This document shows positions 43,548 to 53,358 of a stretch of DNA of 64,000 nucleotides, one piece after another. The stretch is from the NCBI GenBank assembly GCA_002256145.1, contig NKIP01000009.1, positions 89,691 through 153,690 of the forward strand, read 5' to 3'. Position 1 is the first letter of the stretch. The number at the start of each line of letters is the position of its first letter. The notes under the pieces were generated by a model. It saw only the letters and a program-made list of their open reading frames with translations, ran no database searches and had not been told where the DNA came from. A program made the position numbers and the translations under genes. The DNA comes from Comamonadaceae bacterium PBBC1 (GTDB lineage Bacteria; Pseudomonadota; Gammaproteobacteria; Burkholderiales; Burkholderiaceae_C).

Positions 43548-44381
43548 ATGAACAATGCGGTCTTGACCTTGTGCTTGCCAGCTTTGCTGGGTCTGGTGGT
43601 GGGCAGTTTTTTGAATGTACTGATACACCGACTGCCCCGCATGATGCAGGCCCAGTGGGATGCCGAAGCCAGCCTCATGTCCAATCCAGCGGCCCCCTCC
43701 AATTTACCCACCTACAACCTGGCTTGGCCTGGCTCACATTGCCCTCAATGCCAGCACGATCTGCGGTGGTTCGACAACATCCCGGCACTGAGTTACCTCT
43801 TGCTCAAGGGCCGCTGCCGATACTGCAGCGCCCGCATTGGATGGCGGTATCTGGGGGTGGAGTGTTTGACAGGCATTTTGTTTGCATGGGCCTTCATGCA
43901 CCACGGATTTGGGGTTGAAGCTTTGGCTTGGTGCGGATTTTCAGCGGCACTGGTCGCTTTGGCAGCGATTGACGCAGACACCACCTTGTTGCCCGATGCC
44001 ATCACACAACCCTTGCTTTGGTCGGGATTGCTGATGAGCAGTTTGAGTTGGACAGGCATTTCCCTGAGCATGTCTTTGTGGGGGGCCTGTGCAGGCTACC
44101 TTTTACTGTGGCTTGTCTTGCACTTGTTCAAATGGATCACAGGCAAAGAAGGCATGGGTCAAGGTGATCTCAAGCTGCTCGCCGCTTTAGGAGCCTGGCT
44201 GGGTTTGCCCGCTTTGCTTTCCTTGGTATTGATTTCCTCGATCACAGGTGCATTGGTCGGCATTTGGTTAAAGTCTCGGCAAAAATTGTCTCCTGAGGGG
44301 TATCTGCCATTTGGTCCCTTTCTGGTGTTTGCGGGCTTGTGGGTCATGATGTTTGGCTCCTTGCCCCCTTTTCAGATCTGA
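43548..44381 (+). CDS. pilD: Prepilin peptidase/N-methyltransferase PilD
   Basis: PilD cleaves and N-methylates type IV prepilins and pseudopilins at the inner membrane. The 277-residue protein has the full form: the N-terminal methylase segment with four zinc-binding cysteines (65, 68, 90, 93). The two catalytic aspartates lie in AIDADTTLLPD (140-150) and in GMGQGDLKLL, the GxGD motif. Seven to eight membrane helices follow. The start is one base after the pilC stop. Confidence 0.97.
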   Translation: MNNAVLTLCLPALLGLVVGSFLNVLIHRLPRMMQAQWDAEASLMSNPAAPSNLPTYNLAWPGSHCPQCQHDLRWFDNIPALSYLLLKGRCRYCSARIGWRYLGVECLTGILFAWAFMHHGFGVEALAWCGFSAALVALAAIDADTTLLPDAITQPLLWSGLLMSSLSWTGISLSMSLWGACAGYLLLWLVLHLFKWITGKEGMGQGDLKLLAALGAWLGLPALLSLVLISSITGALVGIWLKSRQKLSPEGYLPFGPFLVFAGLWVMMFGSLPPFQI

Positions 44382-44387
44382 ACACGT

Positions 44388-45005
44388 ATGACAACTCAAC
44401 GCGTATGGCGGATTGGCCTCACCGGCGGCATTGGCAGCGGCAAAAGCACTGTGGCCAGCCTTTGGGCAGGTTTGGGGGCAGCCGTCATAGACGCTGATGC
44501 CATTTCCCGAAGCTTAACGGCCCCTCATGGACGAGCCATGGTGGCCATTGAACGCACATTTGGACCTGCCATGGTCGGTCCAGACGGTGCCATGGACCGA
44601 CAAGCCATGCGTGAACTTGTCTTCAAAGACCCGAATGCCAAAAGACAGCTCGAGCTCATCATCCACCCTTTGGTCAGTCAAATCACCGCCGAACAAACTC
44701 AGGCAGCGCTGACCCAAGGCCAGCGCTGCTTGATTTTTGATGTTCCCCTGTTGGTTGAATCGGGGGAACGGTGGCGTCGTCAAATGGACCGTGTTGTGGT
44801 GATCGATTGCGATGAGGACACCCAATGTGGCAGGGTCATGCTCCGCAATGGCCTGAACACCCAAGAGGTAAAACGGATCATCCAACAACAGGCTTCGCGG
44901 GCGCAACGTTTGGCTTGTGCCGACGTGGTTATTTTCAATCAGGGCTTGAGTTTGTCTCAATTAGAAATTGAAGTCACTCAAGTGGCCGCTGACTTCGGGC
45001 TATGA
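44388..45005 (+). CDS. coaE: Dephospho-CoA kinase CoaE
   Basis: CoaE makes coenzyme A by phosphorylating dephospho-CoA with ATP. The 205-residue protein has the P-loop GLTGGIGSGKST near residue 8, the DADAISRSLTAPHG segment, and the lid region ending RAQRLACADVVI. It lies six bases after pilD. The pilD-coaE-zapD-yacG order is a conserved proteobacterial string. Confidence 0.98.
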   Translation: MTTQRVWRIGLTGGIGSGKSTVASLWAGLGAAVIDADAISRSLTAPHGRAMVAIERTFGPAMVGPDGAMDRQAMRELVFKDPNAKRQLELIIHPLVSQITAEQTQAALTQGQRCLIFDVPLLVESGERWRRQMDRVVVIDCDEDTQCGRVMLRNGLNTQEVKRIIQQQASRAQRLACADVVIFNQGLSLSQLEIEVTQVAADFGL

Positions 45006-45027
45006 TTACGGAATTGGAAAATGCTGC

Positions 45028-45783
45028 GTGATACTGTACGAATATCCCTTCAACGAGCGCATTCGCACCTATTTGCGACTGCATCAGCTCTTTAACCGCC
45101 TGAGTCAGCTGACTCAGCGGGTGGAATCCATCGACCATCACTTCGCACTGACCACCTTGTTTGAAATCATGGAGGTTGGCTCGCGTTCCGAGCTCAAATC
45201 CGACGTTTTGAAGGATTTAGAGCGACAAAAGCAACTCTACGGCAGCTACAGGGGCAATCCGGCCATCTCTGAAAAAGCGCTCGATCAGTTGATCTCCCAA
45301 CTTGACGAGCTTTTCGACACCCTGAACCAAGTCAATGGAAAAATTGGCCAAAGCCTCACAGAAAGCGATTTCTTGATGGCTTTGCGCAGCCGCGTCGTCA
45401 TCCCTGGGGGAACCTGCGAATTTGACTTGCCTGCCTACCATGCTTGGCAACACCACGATGCCAACAGCCGAACGTCCGACCTGAATTCGTGGGCTGCCCC
45501 ATTTGCACCGCTGTCCAACGCGATTCAAATGTTGCTTCAAATGTTGCGTGAATCGGGCACCAATCAAAAAGTGATGGCGCCATCGGGTCAGTTGCAGCAA
45601 AACCTGCCCCAAGGTCGTACTTACCAACTTTTGCGTCTGAAAATCGACTCTTCTCTGGGCATCACGCCAGAGATCAGTTGCAATCGCTTGCTGGTGGTCA
45701 TCCGAATGATGCGTCAGCAAAGCGATGGCAAACTCGTGGCCACGACCGAGGATGTTCCATTTGAAATGTCCTTATGCGCATGA
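45028..45783 (+). CDS. zapD: Cell division protein ZapD
   Basis: ZapD (YacF) cross-links FtsZ filaments at the division ring. The 251-residue product begins ILYEYPFNERIRTYLRL after a GTG start at 45028, which matches the family N-terminus; the frame opens further upstream inside coaE without a good start. It includes the region SDFLMALRSRVVIPGGTCEFDLPAYHAW. The last four bases overlap yacG (ATGA). Confidence 0.93.
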   Translation: MILYEYPFNERIRTYLRLHQLFNRLSQLTQRVESIDHHFALTTLFEIMEVGSRSELKSDVLKDLERQKQLYGSYRGNPAISEKALDQLISQLDELFDTLNQVNGKIGQSLTESDFLMALRSRVVIPGGTCEFDLPAYHAWQHHDANSRTSDLNSWAAPFAPLSNAIQMLLQMLRESGTNQKVMAPSGQLQQNLPQGRTYQLLRLKIDSSLGITPEISCNRLLVVIRMMRQQSDGKLVATTEDVPFEMSLCA

Positions 45784-45995
45784 GCAACGCTGAACCCACA
45801 GATTCATTCAAACCCCGCAAAGTGCGATGCCCCGCCTGTGCAGGGCAGAGCTTATACAGCCCCAGCAATCCTTACCGCCCGTTTTGCAGTGCCCGCTGCA
45901 AGGGTGTGGACTTGGGGGCCTGGGCCAGCGAAGAATTCAAACTGCCTGACAACACCCCGCCCGACGAGCCGTTTGGTGATCCGCGTTTGCAGTGA
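45780..45995 (+). CDS. yacG: DNA gyrase inhibitor YacG (zinc-binding)
   Basis: YacG is a small zinc protein that binds GyrB and inhibits gyrase. The 71-residue product has the CPAC motif near residue 17 and CSARCKGVDLGAWASE further on, giving the four zinc-ligand cysteines (CxxC and CxxxC). The start at 45780 was chosen for the ATGA overlap with zapD; ATG 45774 is two codons earlier. The tail PPDEPFGDPRLQ is acidic and short. Confidence 0.95.
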   Translation: MSNAEPTDSFKPRKVRCPACAGQSLYSPSNPYRPFCSARCKGVDLGAWASEEFKLPDNTPPDEPFGDPRLQ

Positions 45996-46017
45996 GAAGC
46001 CCGGAACCCCTGGGGTT

Positions 46018-46500
46018 TCAAGCGTGTGTGGCGTCCGTGAACTGACGCTCTTGGGCCAGCCAAGCCAGCACGGGAATGGTGCCCGGCAAAACCGGCGTCA
46101 CAGCCACGGGCAGCAACTGCCAAGCGTGTGATTGCGCTTCGCGCATTTGCAACTCACCCTGCCAGTCCCACACCTTGCAAAAGTGCAGCCGCACCAGCGC
46201 GTGTGGGTAATCGACCATCTGGGTTTTCCAGACTTGGGCGGCACCGATGGTGATGCCCAGCTCTTCTTGCAACTCGCGGCGCAGCGCTTGCTCGACCGAC
46301 TCACCCGTTTCGAGCTTGCCGCCCGGGAACTCCCAGTAGCCTGCGTACACCTTGCCCTCTGGGCGCGAGGTCAGCAAAAAATGGCCATCGTCTTGGAGCA
46401 GCACGCCCACCGCCACATCGACCACGGCTCGCTCGGCCTGGCCTGTGCTCAGGTCTTCGCGTGCGCGCTCGCCGTCGGCGACCAACAGATCCTGACTCAT
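46018..46500 (-). CDS. mutT: Nudix hydrolase, MutT-like 8-oxo-dGTP diphosphatase
   Basis: This 160-residue protein carries the Nudix box in FPGGKLETGESVEQALRREL plus QEELGI near residues 58-84, with the preceding KVYAGYWEFPGG that is typical of MutT. MutT removes 8-oxo-dGTP from the nucleotide pool and so prevents A-to-C transversions. The N-terminal 25 residues are extra relative to E. coli MutT and probably disordered. It lies after the DUF815 ATPase gene with a seven-base gap, the usual betaproteobacterial neighbour. Confidence 0.88.
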   Translation of the reverse strand: MSQDLLVADGERAREDLSTGQAERAVVDVAVGVLLQDDGHFLLTSRPEGKVYAGYWEFPGGKLETGESVEQALRRELQEELGITIGAAQVWKTQMVDYPHALVRLHFCKVWDWQGELQMREAQSHAWQLLPVAVTPVLPGTIPVLAWLAQERQFTDATHA

Positions 46501-46507
46501 GTGTGGC

Positions 46508-47398
46508 TCATGCGGGATCGGCTTGGCGGCCCATCATGTCCCGCGCAAACTGGTAGGCCACTCGGCCGCTGCGCGAGCCGCGCTCCAAAGCCCAAAGCAA
46601 AGCGTCTGGGCGAGCAGCATCGATTTGCGCGGGTGTCGCCCCTAAGGCGCTAAGCCACTGCCCGGCAATGGTCAGGTACTCGTCTTGCGAGAAGGGGTAG
46701 AAACTGATCCACAAGCCAAAGCGCTCAGACAGGGAAATTTTCTCTTCCACGCCTTCACCGGGATGAACTTCGCCATCGTCGGTGTGCTTGTAGGTGAGGT
46801 TCTCGCTCATGTACTCGGGTAGCAGGTGGCGGCGGTTGCTGGTGGCGTACACCAGCACATTGGGGGTCGAAGCCGCCACGGTGCCGTCCAAAATCGACTT
46901 GAGCGCCTTGTAGCCCGGCTCGCCGTCTTCAAAGCTCAGGTCGTCGCAATAGACCACGAACTTTTCGGGGCGGCCCGCCACCACTTCGATGATGTCGGGC
47001 AAGTCGGTCAGGTCTTCTTTGTCGACCTCAATCAAGCGCAGACCTTGCGGCGCATAGGTGTTCAGGCAAGCCTTGATGAGCGAGGACTTGCCTGTGCCGC
47101 GTGCGCCTGTGAGCAGCACGTTGTTGGCCGGACGGCCGTGCACAAACTGCTCGGTATTGCGCTGTAGCTTTTCCTTTTGGTCGTCGATTTCCTTCAGGTC
47201 GGCCAGCGTCATGGCCGCGACATGGCGCACCGGCTCGAGCACGCCGTGGCCAGACGAACGTTTGCGGTAGCGCCAGGCAATGGCCTGCGTCCAGTCGGGC
47301 GCAGACAGGGGTTGAGGCAAGACCGACTCGATGCGGTCCACCAGCTGGCTGACTTTGGCCAGCAGTTGGTCCAAGGAAGAAGATGCGGGGAGGTTCAT
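46508..47398 (-). CDS. DUF815-family AAA ATPase
   Basis: This 296-residue protein is an AAA+ type ATPase of the DUF815 family. Walker A is [16 protein letters not shown] near residue 95, Walker B-like [14 protein letters not shown] follows, and sensor 1 may be [13 protein letters not shown]. The family is widespread and of unknown function. The start ATG 47398 overlaps the argJ stop by four bases (ATGA), so argJ, this gene and mutT are coupled. An N-terminal extension in the same frame is not supported. Confidence 0.93.
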   Translation of the reverse strand: MNLPASSSLDQLLAKVSQLVDRIESVLPQPLSAPDWTQAIAWRYRKRSSGHGVLEPVRHVAAMTLADLKEIDDQKEKLQRNTEQFVHGRPANNVLLTGARGTGKSSLIKACLNTYAPQGLRLIEVDKEDLTDLPDIIEVVAGRPEKFVVYCDDLSFEDGEPGYKALKSILDGTVAASTPNVLVYATSNRRHLLPEYMSENLTYKHTDDGEVHPGEGVEEKISLSERFGLWISFYPFSQDEYLTIAGQWLSALGATPAQIDAARPDALLWALERGSRSGRVAYQFARDMMGRQADPA

Positions 47399-48624
47399 GA
47401 ACGGTAATCGGCGTTGATGGTGACGTAATCGTGGCTCAGGTCGCAGGTCCACACGGTGTCGCTGGCGGTGCCCCGGCCCAGGCCCACACGCACGGTGATC
47501 TCGCTGCCTTTCATGACACGCTGACCGTCTTCTTCGCGGTACTCGGCCCGGCGGCCGCCTTGCGAGACCACATGCACATCGTCCAGGTGCAGCTCGATCA
47601 GGCCTTGGTCCAGGTCTTCAATGCCCGCATAACCCACGGCGGCCAGAATGCGGCCCAGGTTCGGGTCGCTGGCAAAGAAAGCGGTTTTGACCAAGGGCGA
47701 GTGCGCGATCGCATAAGCCACCTGGCGGCACTCTTCGCCCGTGCGGCCGCCTTCGACCTGCACAGTGATGAACTTGGTCGCGCCCTCGCCATCGCGCACG
47801 ATGGCGTGCGCCAGTTGGCGGGCCACTTGCATCAAGCCTTGCACCAAGGTCTGGCCGTCTGCACTGTCCAACGAAGTGATCTGAGCGTTGCCCGCCTTGT
47901 GCGTGGCGATCAGGATGAAGGAGTCGTTGGTCGAGGTGTCACCATCGATGGTGATGCGGTTGAACGAACCATCGGCCAGTTGTTTGGCCAAAGCGGGCAG
48001 CAAGCCTGGATCGATGCACGCGTCGGTCGCCACAAAGCCCAGCATGGTGGCCATGTTGGGGCGGATCATGCCCGCGCCCTTGCTGATGCCAGTGATGCTC
48101 ACGGTCTTTTCGCCCACTTGCACCTGCACACTGGCCGCTTTGGGCACGGTGTCGGTGGTCATGATGCCTTCGGCCGCTGTAGCCCAGTGCGCGGCTTGCG
48201 CGTCGGCCAGGGCAGCAGGCAGGCCCGCCACGATGCGGTCCACGGGCAGCGGCTCCATGATCACGCCGGTCGAAAACGGCAGCACCTGCGCAGGCGTACA
48301 GTGCAGCAGTGCGGCCAAGGCCTCGCACGTCTGACGGGCATGGGCCAGGCCCGGTGCGCCTGTGCCCGCATTGGCGTTGCCCGTGTTGATGACCAAAGCC
48401 CGCACAGAACTGCCCGCGGCCAGGTGCTCACGGCAGACCTGCACAGGGGCGGCGCAAAAGCGGTTGCTGGTGAACACACCCGCCACGCTCGCACCTTCGT
48501 CCAGCAAGAACACGGTGAGGTCTTTGCGGTTGGCTTTGCGCACACCCGCTTGGGCGATGCCGATGCGCACGCCCGCGATGGGGCTCAGCTGTGCGGGGTC
48601 CAGTGGGGGCAAATTCACGGGCAT
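47395..48624 (-). CDS. argJ: Bifunctional glutamate N-acetyltransferase/ornithine acetyltransferase ArgJ
   Basis: ArgJ recycles the acetyl group from N-acetylornithine to glutamate in arginine synthesis and may also use acetyl-CoA. The 409-residue proenzyme self-cleaves before the catalytic Thr in the motif [15 protein letters not shown] near residue 190. The oxyanion-hole Thr-Thr or equivalent lies in the segment [13 protein letters not shown]. The gene follows secA past a terminator and leads the argJ-DUF815-mutT group. Confidence 0.97.
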   Translation of the reverse strand: MPVNLPPLDPAQLSPIAGVRIGIAQAGVRKANRKDLTVFLLDEGASVAGVFTSNRFCAAPVQVCREHLAAGSSVRALVINTGNANAGTGAPGLAHARQTCEALAALLHCTPAQVLPFSTGVIMEPLPVDRIVAGLPAALADAQAAHWATAAEGIMTTDTVPKAASVQVQVGEKTVSITGISKGAGMIRPNMATMLGFVATDACIDPGLLPALAKQLADGSFNRITIDGDTSTNDSFILIATHKAGNAQITSLDSADGQTLVQGLMQVARQLAHAIVRDGEGATKFITVQVEGGRTGEECRQVAYAIAHSPLVKTAFFASDPNLGRILAAVGYAGIEDLDQGLIELHLDDVHVVSQGGRRAEYREEDGQRVMKGSEITVRVGLGRGTASDTVWTCDLSHDYVTINADYRS

Positions 48625-48666
48625 GAAGATCTTTCAAACAAATGGGATACACACAACATCAACGTC

Positions 48667-48689
48667 AAAACGGACCGAAGTCCGTTTTT
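48667..48689. terminator. Terminator between secA and argJ
   Basis: AAAACGGAC and GTCCGTTTT form a 9-bp stem around a CGAA loop (TTCG on the minus strand), with T-tracts on both sides. On the minus strand it lies 14 bases after secA and separates it from argJ. Confidence 0.88.
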
Positions 48690-48702
48690 GGAGTTCATTT
48701 GA

Positions 48703-51453
48703 TCAAGCCAGTTTGCCGTGGCACTGCTTGAATTTTTTACCACTGCCACAAGGGCAAGGGTCGTTGCGTCCCACTTGGCCCCAATCGTTGGCCAAGCTGG
48801 ACAAGTTTGTCGCAGGCTGTGTTTGTGCTTGACCATTTTCATCGGGTGCGCTGTATGTCACATTGCTGATGTGCTCAGCACGCTCTTCAATGGCCTGAGC
48901 GGCTTGTTGGATTTGATCTCCTGAATCGATTCGCACCGTCATGAGCGTTCTGGTGACTTCGTTCTTGACAGCGTCGAGCAACTGGCCAAACAACTCGAAC
49001 GCTTCGCGTTTGTATTCTTGCTTGGGTTGCTTTTGTGCATAACCTCTCAGGTGAATGCCTTGCCTTAAATAATCCAGTGCACTCAAATGTTCGCGCCAAT
49101 GGGTATCAATGCTTTGCAACAAAATCATCCGCTCAAATGAGACGAACTGGTCCGCGCCCACTTGTTCGAGTTTTGCTGAAAACTGGGCATTGGCCGCATC
49201 GACGACCATTTCCAAAATGTCCTCATCGGTAATCGCATTGGCAGCCTGGACCTTGTCTTTCAGGCCCAACTCGATCCCCCATTCTTCCGCCAGTACCTTT
49301 TCCAAGCCGAGCAAATCCCACTGTTCTTCCACCGATTCAACAGGCACGTATTGCCTGACCATGTCGGTAAAACAGCCTTCACGCAAACCTGCAATCTGGC
49401 CATTCAGATCGGTGGCATCCAAAATATCATTGCGTTGTTGGTAGATGACCTTGCGTTGGTCATTCGATACATCATCGTATTCCAACAGTTGTTTGCGAAT
49501 GTCAAAGTTACGCCCTTCAACTTTGCGTTGTGCGCTTTCGATGCTGCGCGTCACAATGCCAGCCTCAATGGCTTCGCCCTCAGGCATCTTCAAGCGGTCC
49601 ATGATCGCGCGGACGCGATCACCCGCAAAGATGCGCATCAAGGGATCGTCCAAGCTCAGGTAAAAGCGCGACGAGCCTGGGTCACCCTGACGACCTGAAC
49701 GACCCCGCAACTGGTTGTCAATGCGCCGTGACTCATGTCTTTCTGTGGCAATGATCCGCAAACCACCCAATGCCTTGACCTGCTCGTGCGTGACTTTCCA
49801 CTGCTCTCGCATACTGTTGACACGCAACTGGCGTTCATCGGCTGAAAGACTTTCATCGGACTCCACCGCTTGAACATCTTTTTCGATATTGCCACCCAAA
49901 ACAATATCGGTTCCACGACCTGCCATGTTGGTGGCAATCGTGATCATGGCGGGCCGCCCTGCTTGTGCCACGATGTCTGCTTCTCGCGCATGTTGCTTGG
50001 CATTCAAAACTTGATGCGGCAACTTCTCTTGTGTCAGAAGGTTCGAGATCAACTCTGAATTTTCAATCGACGTCGTGCCCACCAAGACAGGCTGTCCACG
50101 CTCATGGCACTCGCGTATATCTGCAATGGCTGCGGTATAGCGCTCTTGAGATGTTTTATAAACACGGTCCAGTTGATCTTCACGCTGGCTCTTGCGGTGC
50201 GGCGGAATCACCACCGTTTCAAGACCGTAAATTTCCTGGAACTCATAGGCCTCGGTGTCAGCCGTGCCCGTCATGCCACCAATCTTGTTGTAAAGGCGGA
50301 AATAGTTCTGGAAAGTGATAGACGCCAAAGTTTGGTTTTCGGCCTGAATCTGCACCCCTTCTTTGGCCTCCACGGCCTGATGCAATCCATCACTCCAGCG
50401 TCGACCCGTCATCAATCGACCGGTGAACTCGTCCACGATGATGATTTCATCGTCCTGAACCACGTAATGCTGGTCTCGGTGATAAAGATGAACAGCACGC
50501 AATGCCGCGTTCAAGTGATGCATCAAACTGATGTTGGCGGGATCATATAGGCTAGCCCCTTCAGGAATTAATCCCAACTGTGACAACACAGACTCGGCTT
50601 TTTCGTGACCCTGCTCTGTCAAAAACACTTGATGTGACTTTTCATCGACGGTGAAGTCACCTGGAACTTCAATGCCTTCACCCGTGCGGGGATCGGCTTC
50701 ACCTATTTGACGCGTCAGCAATGGCACTACTTGGTTCATGGCCAAGTAAGTGGCGGTGTGGTCTTCTGCTTGACCACTGATGATCAGAGGTGTGCGTGCC
50801 TCATCGATCAAAATCGAATCTACCTCATCAATGATGGCGTAATTCAGAGGACGTTGAACACGGTCATGGGCCTCATAGACCATGTTGTCACGCAAATAGT
50901 CGAAACCGTATTCGTTGTTGGTGCCATAAGTGATGTCGGCGTTATAAGCAGCTTGCTTTTCTTCTCTTGGCAGTTGGGCCAGATTGATGCCCACGGTCAA
51001 TCCCAAAAAGTTGTACAGCTTGCCCATCCATTGCGCATCCCTTGTCGCGAGGTAGTCATTGACGGTGACCACGTGTACACCTTTGCCCGCAATGGCATTC
51101 AAGTAAGCGGGCAAAGTGGAAGTCAATGTTTTGCCTTCCCCTGTGCGCATTTCTGCAATTTTTCCGTTATGCAGTGCAATACCACCCGCAAGTTGCACAT
51201 CAAAGTGGCGCATTTTCATGATGCGCTTAGAGCCCTCACGGACCACAGCGAAGGCTTCGGGCAACAAGACATCCAAAGTCTCGCCTGCGGCACAACGGTC
51301 GCGAAATTGCTGCGTCTTGCTCTTCAACTCGTCGTCACTCAGCCCCTCCAAACCCGCCTCAAGTGCATTGATACGCTCAACGGTTTTTCGATATTGCTTG
51401 AGCAGGCGGTCATTTCGACTGCCGAAAATTTTGGTAAGGAATGGGATGGCCAT
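48703..51453 (-). CDS. secA: Protein translocase ATPase SecA
   Basis: SecA drives unfolded precursors through SecYEG. The 916-residue protein has the complete bacterial layout: NBD1 with Walker A MRTGEGKT near residue 102 and [15 protein letters not shown], the preprotein cross-linking domain, NBD2 with [10 protein letters not shown], helical scaffold, and a C-terminal zinc SEC-C motif ([14 protein letters not shown]) that binds SecB. ATG 51453 ([11 protein letters not shown]) was preferred over GTG 51468 because it is the family start. A possible promoter (TTGAAT-17-TAGACG) lies about 40-80 bases upstream. Confidence 0.99.
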   Translation of the reverse strand: MAIPFLTKIFGSRNDRLLKQYRKTVERINALEAGLEGLSDDELKSKTQQFRDRCAAGETLDVLLPEAFAVVREGSKRIMKMRHFDVQLAGGIALHNGKIAEMRTGEGKTLTSTLPAYLNAIAGKGVHVVTVNDYLATRDAQWMGKLYNFLGLTVGINLAQLPREEKQAAYNADITYGTNNEYGFDYLRDNMVYEAHDRVQRPLNYAIIDEVDSILIDEARTPLIISGQAEDHTATYLAMNQVVPLLTRQIGEADPRTGEGIEVPGDFTVDEKSHQVFLTEQGHEKAESVLSQLGLIPEGASLYDPANISLMHHLNAALRAVHLYHRDQHYVVQDDEIIIVDEFTGRLMTGRRWSDGLHQAVEAKEGVQIQAENQTLASITFQNYFRLYNKIGGMTGTADTEAYEFQEIYGLETVVIPPHRKSQREDQLDRVYKTSQERYTAAIADIRECHERGQPVLVGTTSIENSELISNLLTQEKLPHQVLNAKQHAREADIVAQAGRPAMITIATNMAGRGTDIVLGGNIEKDVQAVESDESLSADERQLRVNSMREQWKVTHEQVKALGGLRIIATERHESRRIDNQLRGRSGRQGDPGSSRFYLSLDDPLMRIFAGDRVRAIMDRLKMPEGEAIEAGIVTRSIESAQRKVEGRNFDIRKQLLEYDDVSNDQRKVIYQQRNDILDATDLNGQIAGLREGCFTDMVRQYVPVESVEEQWDLLGLEKVLAEEWGIELGLKDKVQAANAITDEDILEMVVDAANAQFSAKLEQVGADQFVSFERMILLQSIDTHWREHLSALDYLRQGIHLRGYAQKQPKQEYKREAFELFGQLLDAVKNEVTRTLMTVRIDSGDQIQQAAQAIEERAEHISNVTYSAPDENGQAQTQPATNLSSLANDWGQVGRNDPCPCGSGKKFKQCHGKLA

Positions 51454-51626
51454 GTTGATTTGATCCACCTTCAGCTTCTGGCTGAAAAACAGACCGTCTA
51501 TCCTGTCAGGTTAAAAGATTCAAAAACGTGTCTAAGGCGACAATGTGCCCCATGACCTTGGCGTCTCCATTGAGAGATCGCCTAACTTGTTGATTTTAGC
51601 CTCTCGCTTGAGCCCGCCAAAGACCT

Positions 51627-51655
51627 TTGCCCTGCTTGCACGCATACTTGATAAT
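51627..51655 (+). promoter_or_regulatory. Sigma-70-like promoter of DUF721 gene
   Basis: TTGCCC (51627-51632), a 17-base spacer and GATAAT (51650-51655) match the sigma-70 pattern in 9 of 12 positions at ideal spacing. The transcript would start near 51662, only about 14 bases before the ATG at 51676. Confidence 0.6.
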
Positions 51656-51675
51656 GCTGTGTTCCTATTTATTCC

Positions 51676-51978
51676 ATGCAACGTCGTCATCACGCTATCC
51701 CCCTACAGCAAGCTGCACAAGAGTCACCATCACTGTCTTCATTGATGAACCGTGTCCACGCGTCCAGTGAGCGTTTGAATGCGGTACGGTCCTTGATCCC
51801 TGCGGCATTACGCCCCAATGTCGTGGCAGGTCCTATTGAGGACAACAGCTGGTGTTTGATTGTTCACTCGAATGCAGTGGCGGCCAAACTTCGTCAACTG
51901 GTACCCAGTTTATTGGCACACCTGAATACACACGGCTTGCACGTCGCTTCAATTCGCATCAAAGTTCAGAATCGGTAA
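51676..51978 (+). CDS. DUF721 (DciA-like) protein
   Basis: This 100-residue protein fits the DUF721 family: SSLMNRVHASSERLNAVRSLIPAALRPNVV, then NSWCLIVHSNAVAAKLRQLVPSLLAHLNTHG and IRIKVQ. Some family members are DciA, the ancestral loader of the DnaB helicase in bacteria lacking DnaC. It is very small and corresponds only to the KH-like C-terminal core. It is divergent from secA, the conserved position in betaproteobacteria. Helicase loading is an inference from the family, not shown here. Confidence 0.82.
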   Translation: MQRRHHAIPLQQAAQESPSLSSLMNRVHASSERLNAVRSLIPAALRPNVVAGPIEDNSWCLIVHSNAVAAKLRQLVPSLLAHLNTHGLHVASIRIKVQNR

Positions 51979-52022
51979 ATTCACGCACTTTGACGAAGAT
52001 TTAACTCTTGGTGAACAGCAAA

Positions 52023-52055
52023 AAAAAACCTTGATCTTTGGGATCAAGGTTTTTT
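52023..52055. terminator. Bidirectional terminator between DUF721 gene and tRNA-Thr
   Basis: CCTTGATC (52029-52036) pairs with GATCAAGG (52042-52049) over a five-base loop, flanked by six A and six T. It can end the DUF721 transcript on the plus strand and the tRNA-Thr transcript on the minus strand. Confidence 0.9.
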
Positions 52056-52061
52056 AAACTG

Positions 52062-52137
52062 TGGTGCCGCTTGTCGGATTCGAACTGACGACCTACCGCT
52101 TACAAGGCGGGTGCTCTACCAACTGAGCTAAAGCGGC
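52062..52137 (-). tRNA. tRNA-Thr (anticodon TGT)
   Basis: The minus strand folds into a cloverleaf of 76 bases with an encoded CCA end. The acceptor stem is GCCGCTT/AAGCGGC, the D arm GCTC-AGTTGGTA-GAGC, the anticodon loop CTTGTAA with TGT at 52102-52104, and the T loop TTCGAAT. The anticodon stem has a C-T mismatch at its outermost pair and the T stem an internal A-C mismatch. It follows sspB on the same strand and is closed by the terminator just downstream. Confidence 0.95.
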
Positions 52138-52190
52138 ACGGGCTGAATTCTAACGTGCTATTTGACCAAGTTAGACTTTAAAGAGAATTT

Positions 52191-52637
52191 TTATTTGATT
52201 CGCTTTAAAGCAGGACGACCCGACGCTGCTGGTGGGGGCTGTGGCGGCTCATCGGTTTGCTCAATACTTTTTGCGGCAGCAAGCGCATTGACGGGAATTG
52301 GCTTTGAATCTTCATCGCTGACAGGAAAAGCCATTCCTTGACCGTTTTCTCGTGCATAGATGGCCATGACCCGATGTATAGGGACCATGATGTCACGAGG
52401 CTTACCGCCAAATCGGGCTTTGAACTCAATGAAGTCATTGCCCAACTTCAATGAACTGGTGGCATCCATGCTCACATTCAGGACAATTTCCCCACCTTGC
52501 ACGTATTCACGCGGCACTTGGACCGAATTGTCAACTTTGACAGCAACATAAGGCGTGAAGCCGTTTTCAGAACACCATTCATACAGTGCACGTATCAAAT
52601 ACGGTCGGGTCGAAGGCAACTCGGTTGCACTGATCAT
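52191..52637 (-). CDS. sspB: ClpXP protease specificity-enhancing factor SspB
   Basis: SspB tethers SsrA-tagged proteins to ClpXP. The 148-residue protein has the folded substrate-binding domain in the first 105 residues (STRPYLIRALYEWCSENGFTPY at the start, FKARFGGKPRDIMVPI near 75), a flexible acidic/Pro-rich linker, and the C-terminal ClpX-binding tail ending GRPALKRIK. The ATG at 52637 has GGAG seven bases upstream; the frame extends four codons further to a TTG. It lies 18 bases after sspA. Confidence 0.95.
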   Translation of the reverse strand: MISATELPSTRPYLIRALYEWCSENGFTPYVAVKVDNSVQVPREYVQGGEIVLNVSMDATSSLKLGNDFIEFKARFGGKPRDIMVPIHRVMAIYARENGQGMAFPVSDEDSKPIPVNALAAAKSIEQTDEPPQPPPAASGRPALKRIK

Positions 52638-52655
52638 TGTGAACTCCAAAGCAAT

Positions 52656-53267
52656 TTACTTGCGCATGACCTTTTCAGAAGGCGTCAATGCTTCAATGTA
52701 AGCAGGTCGGGAAAAAATTCGCTCTGCATATTTGAGCAAAGGTGCCGCATTTTTGCTCAACTCAATGCCATAGTAATCAAGTCGCCACAACAGTGGTGCA
52801 ATGGCGACATCCAGCATCGAGAAATTATCGCCCAGCATGAACTTGTTCTTCAAGAAAACAGGGGCCAGTTGAGTCAAACGATCACGAATGTGTGCGCGTG
52901 CTTTTTCAAGTGTTTTATCGCTGCCCTTCAAGGCACGATTTTCCAAAGTCAGCACATGTGCAAACAGTTCTTTTTCGAAATTGAGCAAGAACAAACGGAC
53001 ACGTGCACGGTCTACTGGATCACCAGGCATCAACTGTGGGTGAGGAAAGCGCTCATCAATGTACTCGTTGATGATGTTCGACTCATACAAAATCAAATCA
53101 CGTTCCACCAAGATCGGCACTTGGCCGTAGGGGTTCATCACATTGATGTCTTCGGGCTTGTTGTAGAGGTCCACATCACGAATTTCGAAGTCCATGCCTT
53201 TTTCGAACAGCACAAACCGGCAACGGTGGGAAAAAGGGCAAGTGGTTCCAGAATAAAGCACCATCAT
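52656..53267 (-). CDS. sspA: Stringent starvation protein A (GST-fold) SspA
   Basis: SspA is a glutathione-S-transferase-fold protein that binds RNA polymerase and supports stress and acid tolerance. The 203-residue protein has a thioredoxin-like N-domain (VLYSGTTCPFSHRCRFVLFEKG, then NPYGQVPILVERDLILYESNII) and an all-helical C-domain. The SspA pocket residues around PHPQLMPGDPVDRARVR are present. The petABC-sspA-sspB order is conserved in betaproteobacteria. A terminator separates it from petC, so it may have its own promoter in the short gap. Confidence 0.95.
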   Translation of the reverse strand: MMVLYSGTTCPFSHRCRFVLFEKGMDFEIRDVDLYNKPEDINVMNPYGQVPILVERDLILYESNIINEYIDERFPHPQLMPGDPVDRARVRLFLLNFEKELFAHVLTLENRALKGSDKTLEKARAHIRDRLTQLAPVFLKNKFMLGDNFSMLDVAIAPLLWRLDYYGIELSKNAAPLLKYAERIFSRPAYIEALTPSEKVMRK

Positions 53268-53281
53268 GGCTAAGGCTCCTC

Positions 53282-53322
53282 AAAAAATCAAAAAGAGTGG
53301 AAGGCCACAAGGCCTGCCACTC
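53282..53322 (-). terminator. Terminator after petC
   Basis: On the minus strand GAGTGG (with CCACTC) and GGCC (with GGCC) form an interrupted hairpin with a TTGT loop, followed by CTTTTTGATTTTTT. It lies 37 bases after the cytochrome c1 gene and 15 before the sspA start. Confidence 0.85.
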
Positions 53323-53358
53323 CACAAGACCCGGCTCATTGGCCGGGTGAAAGATCAA

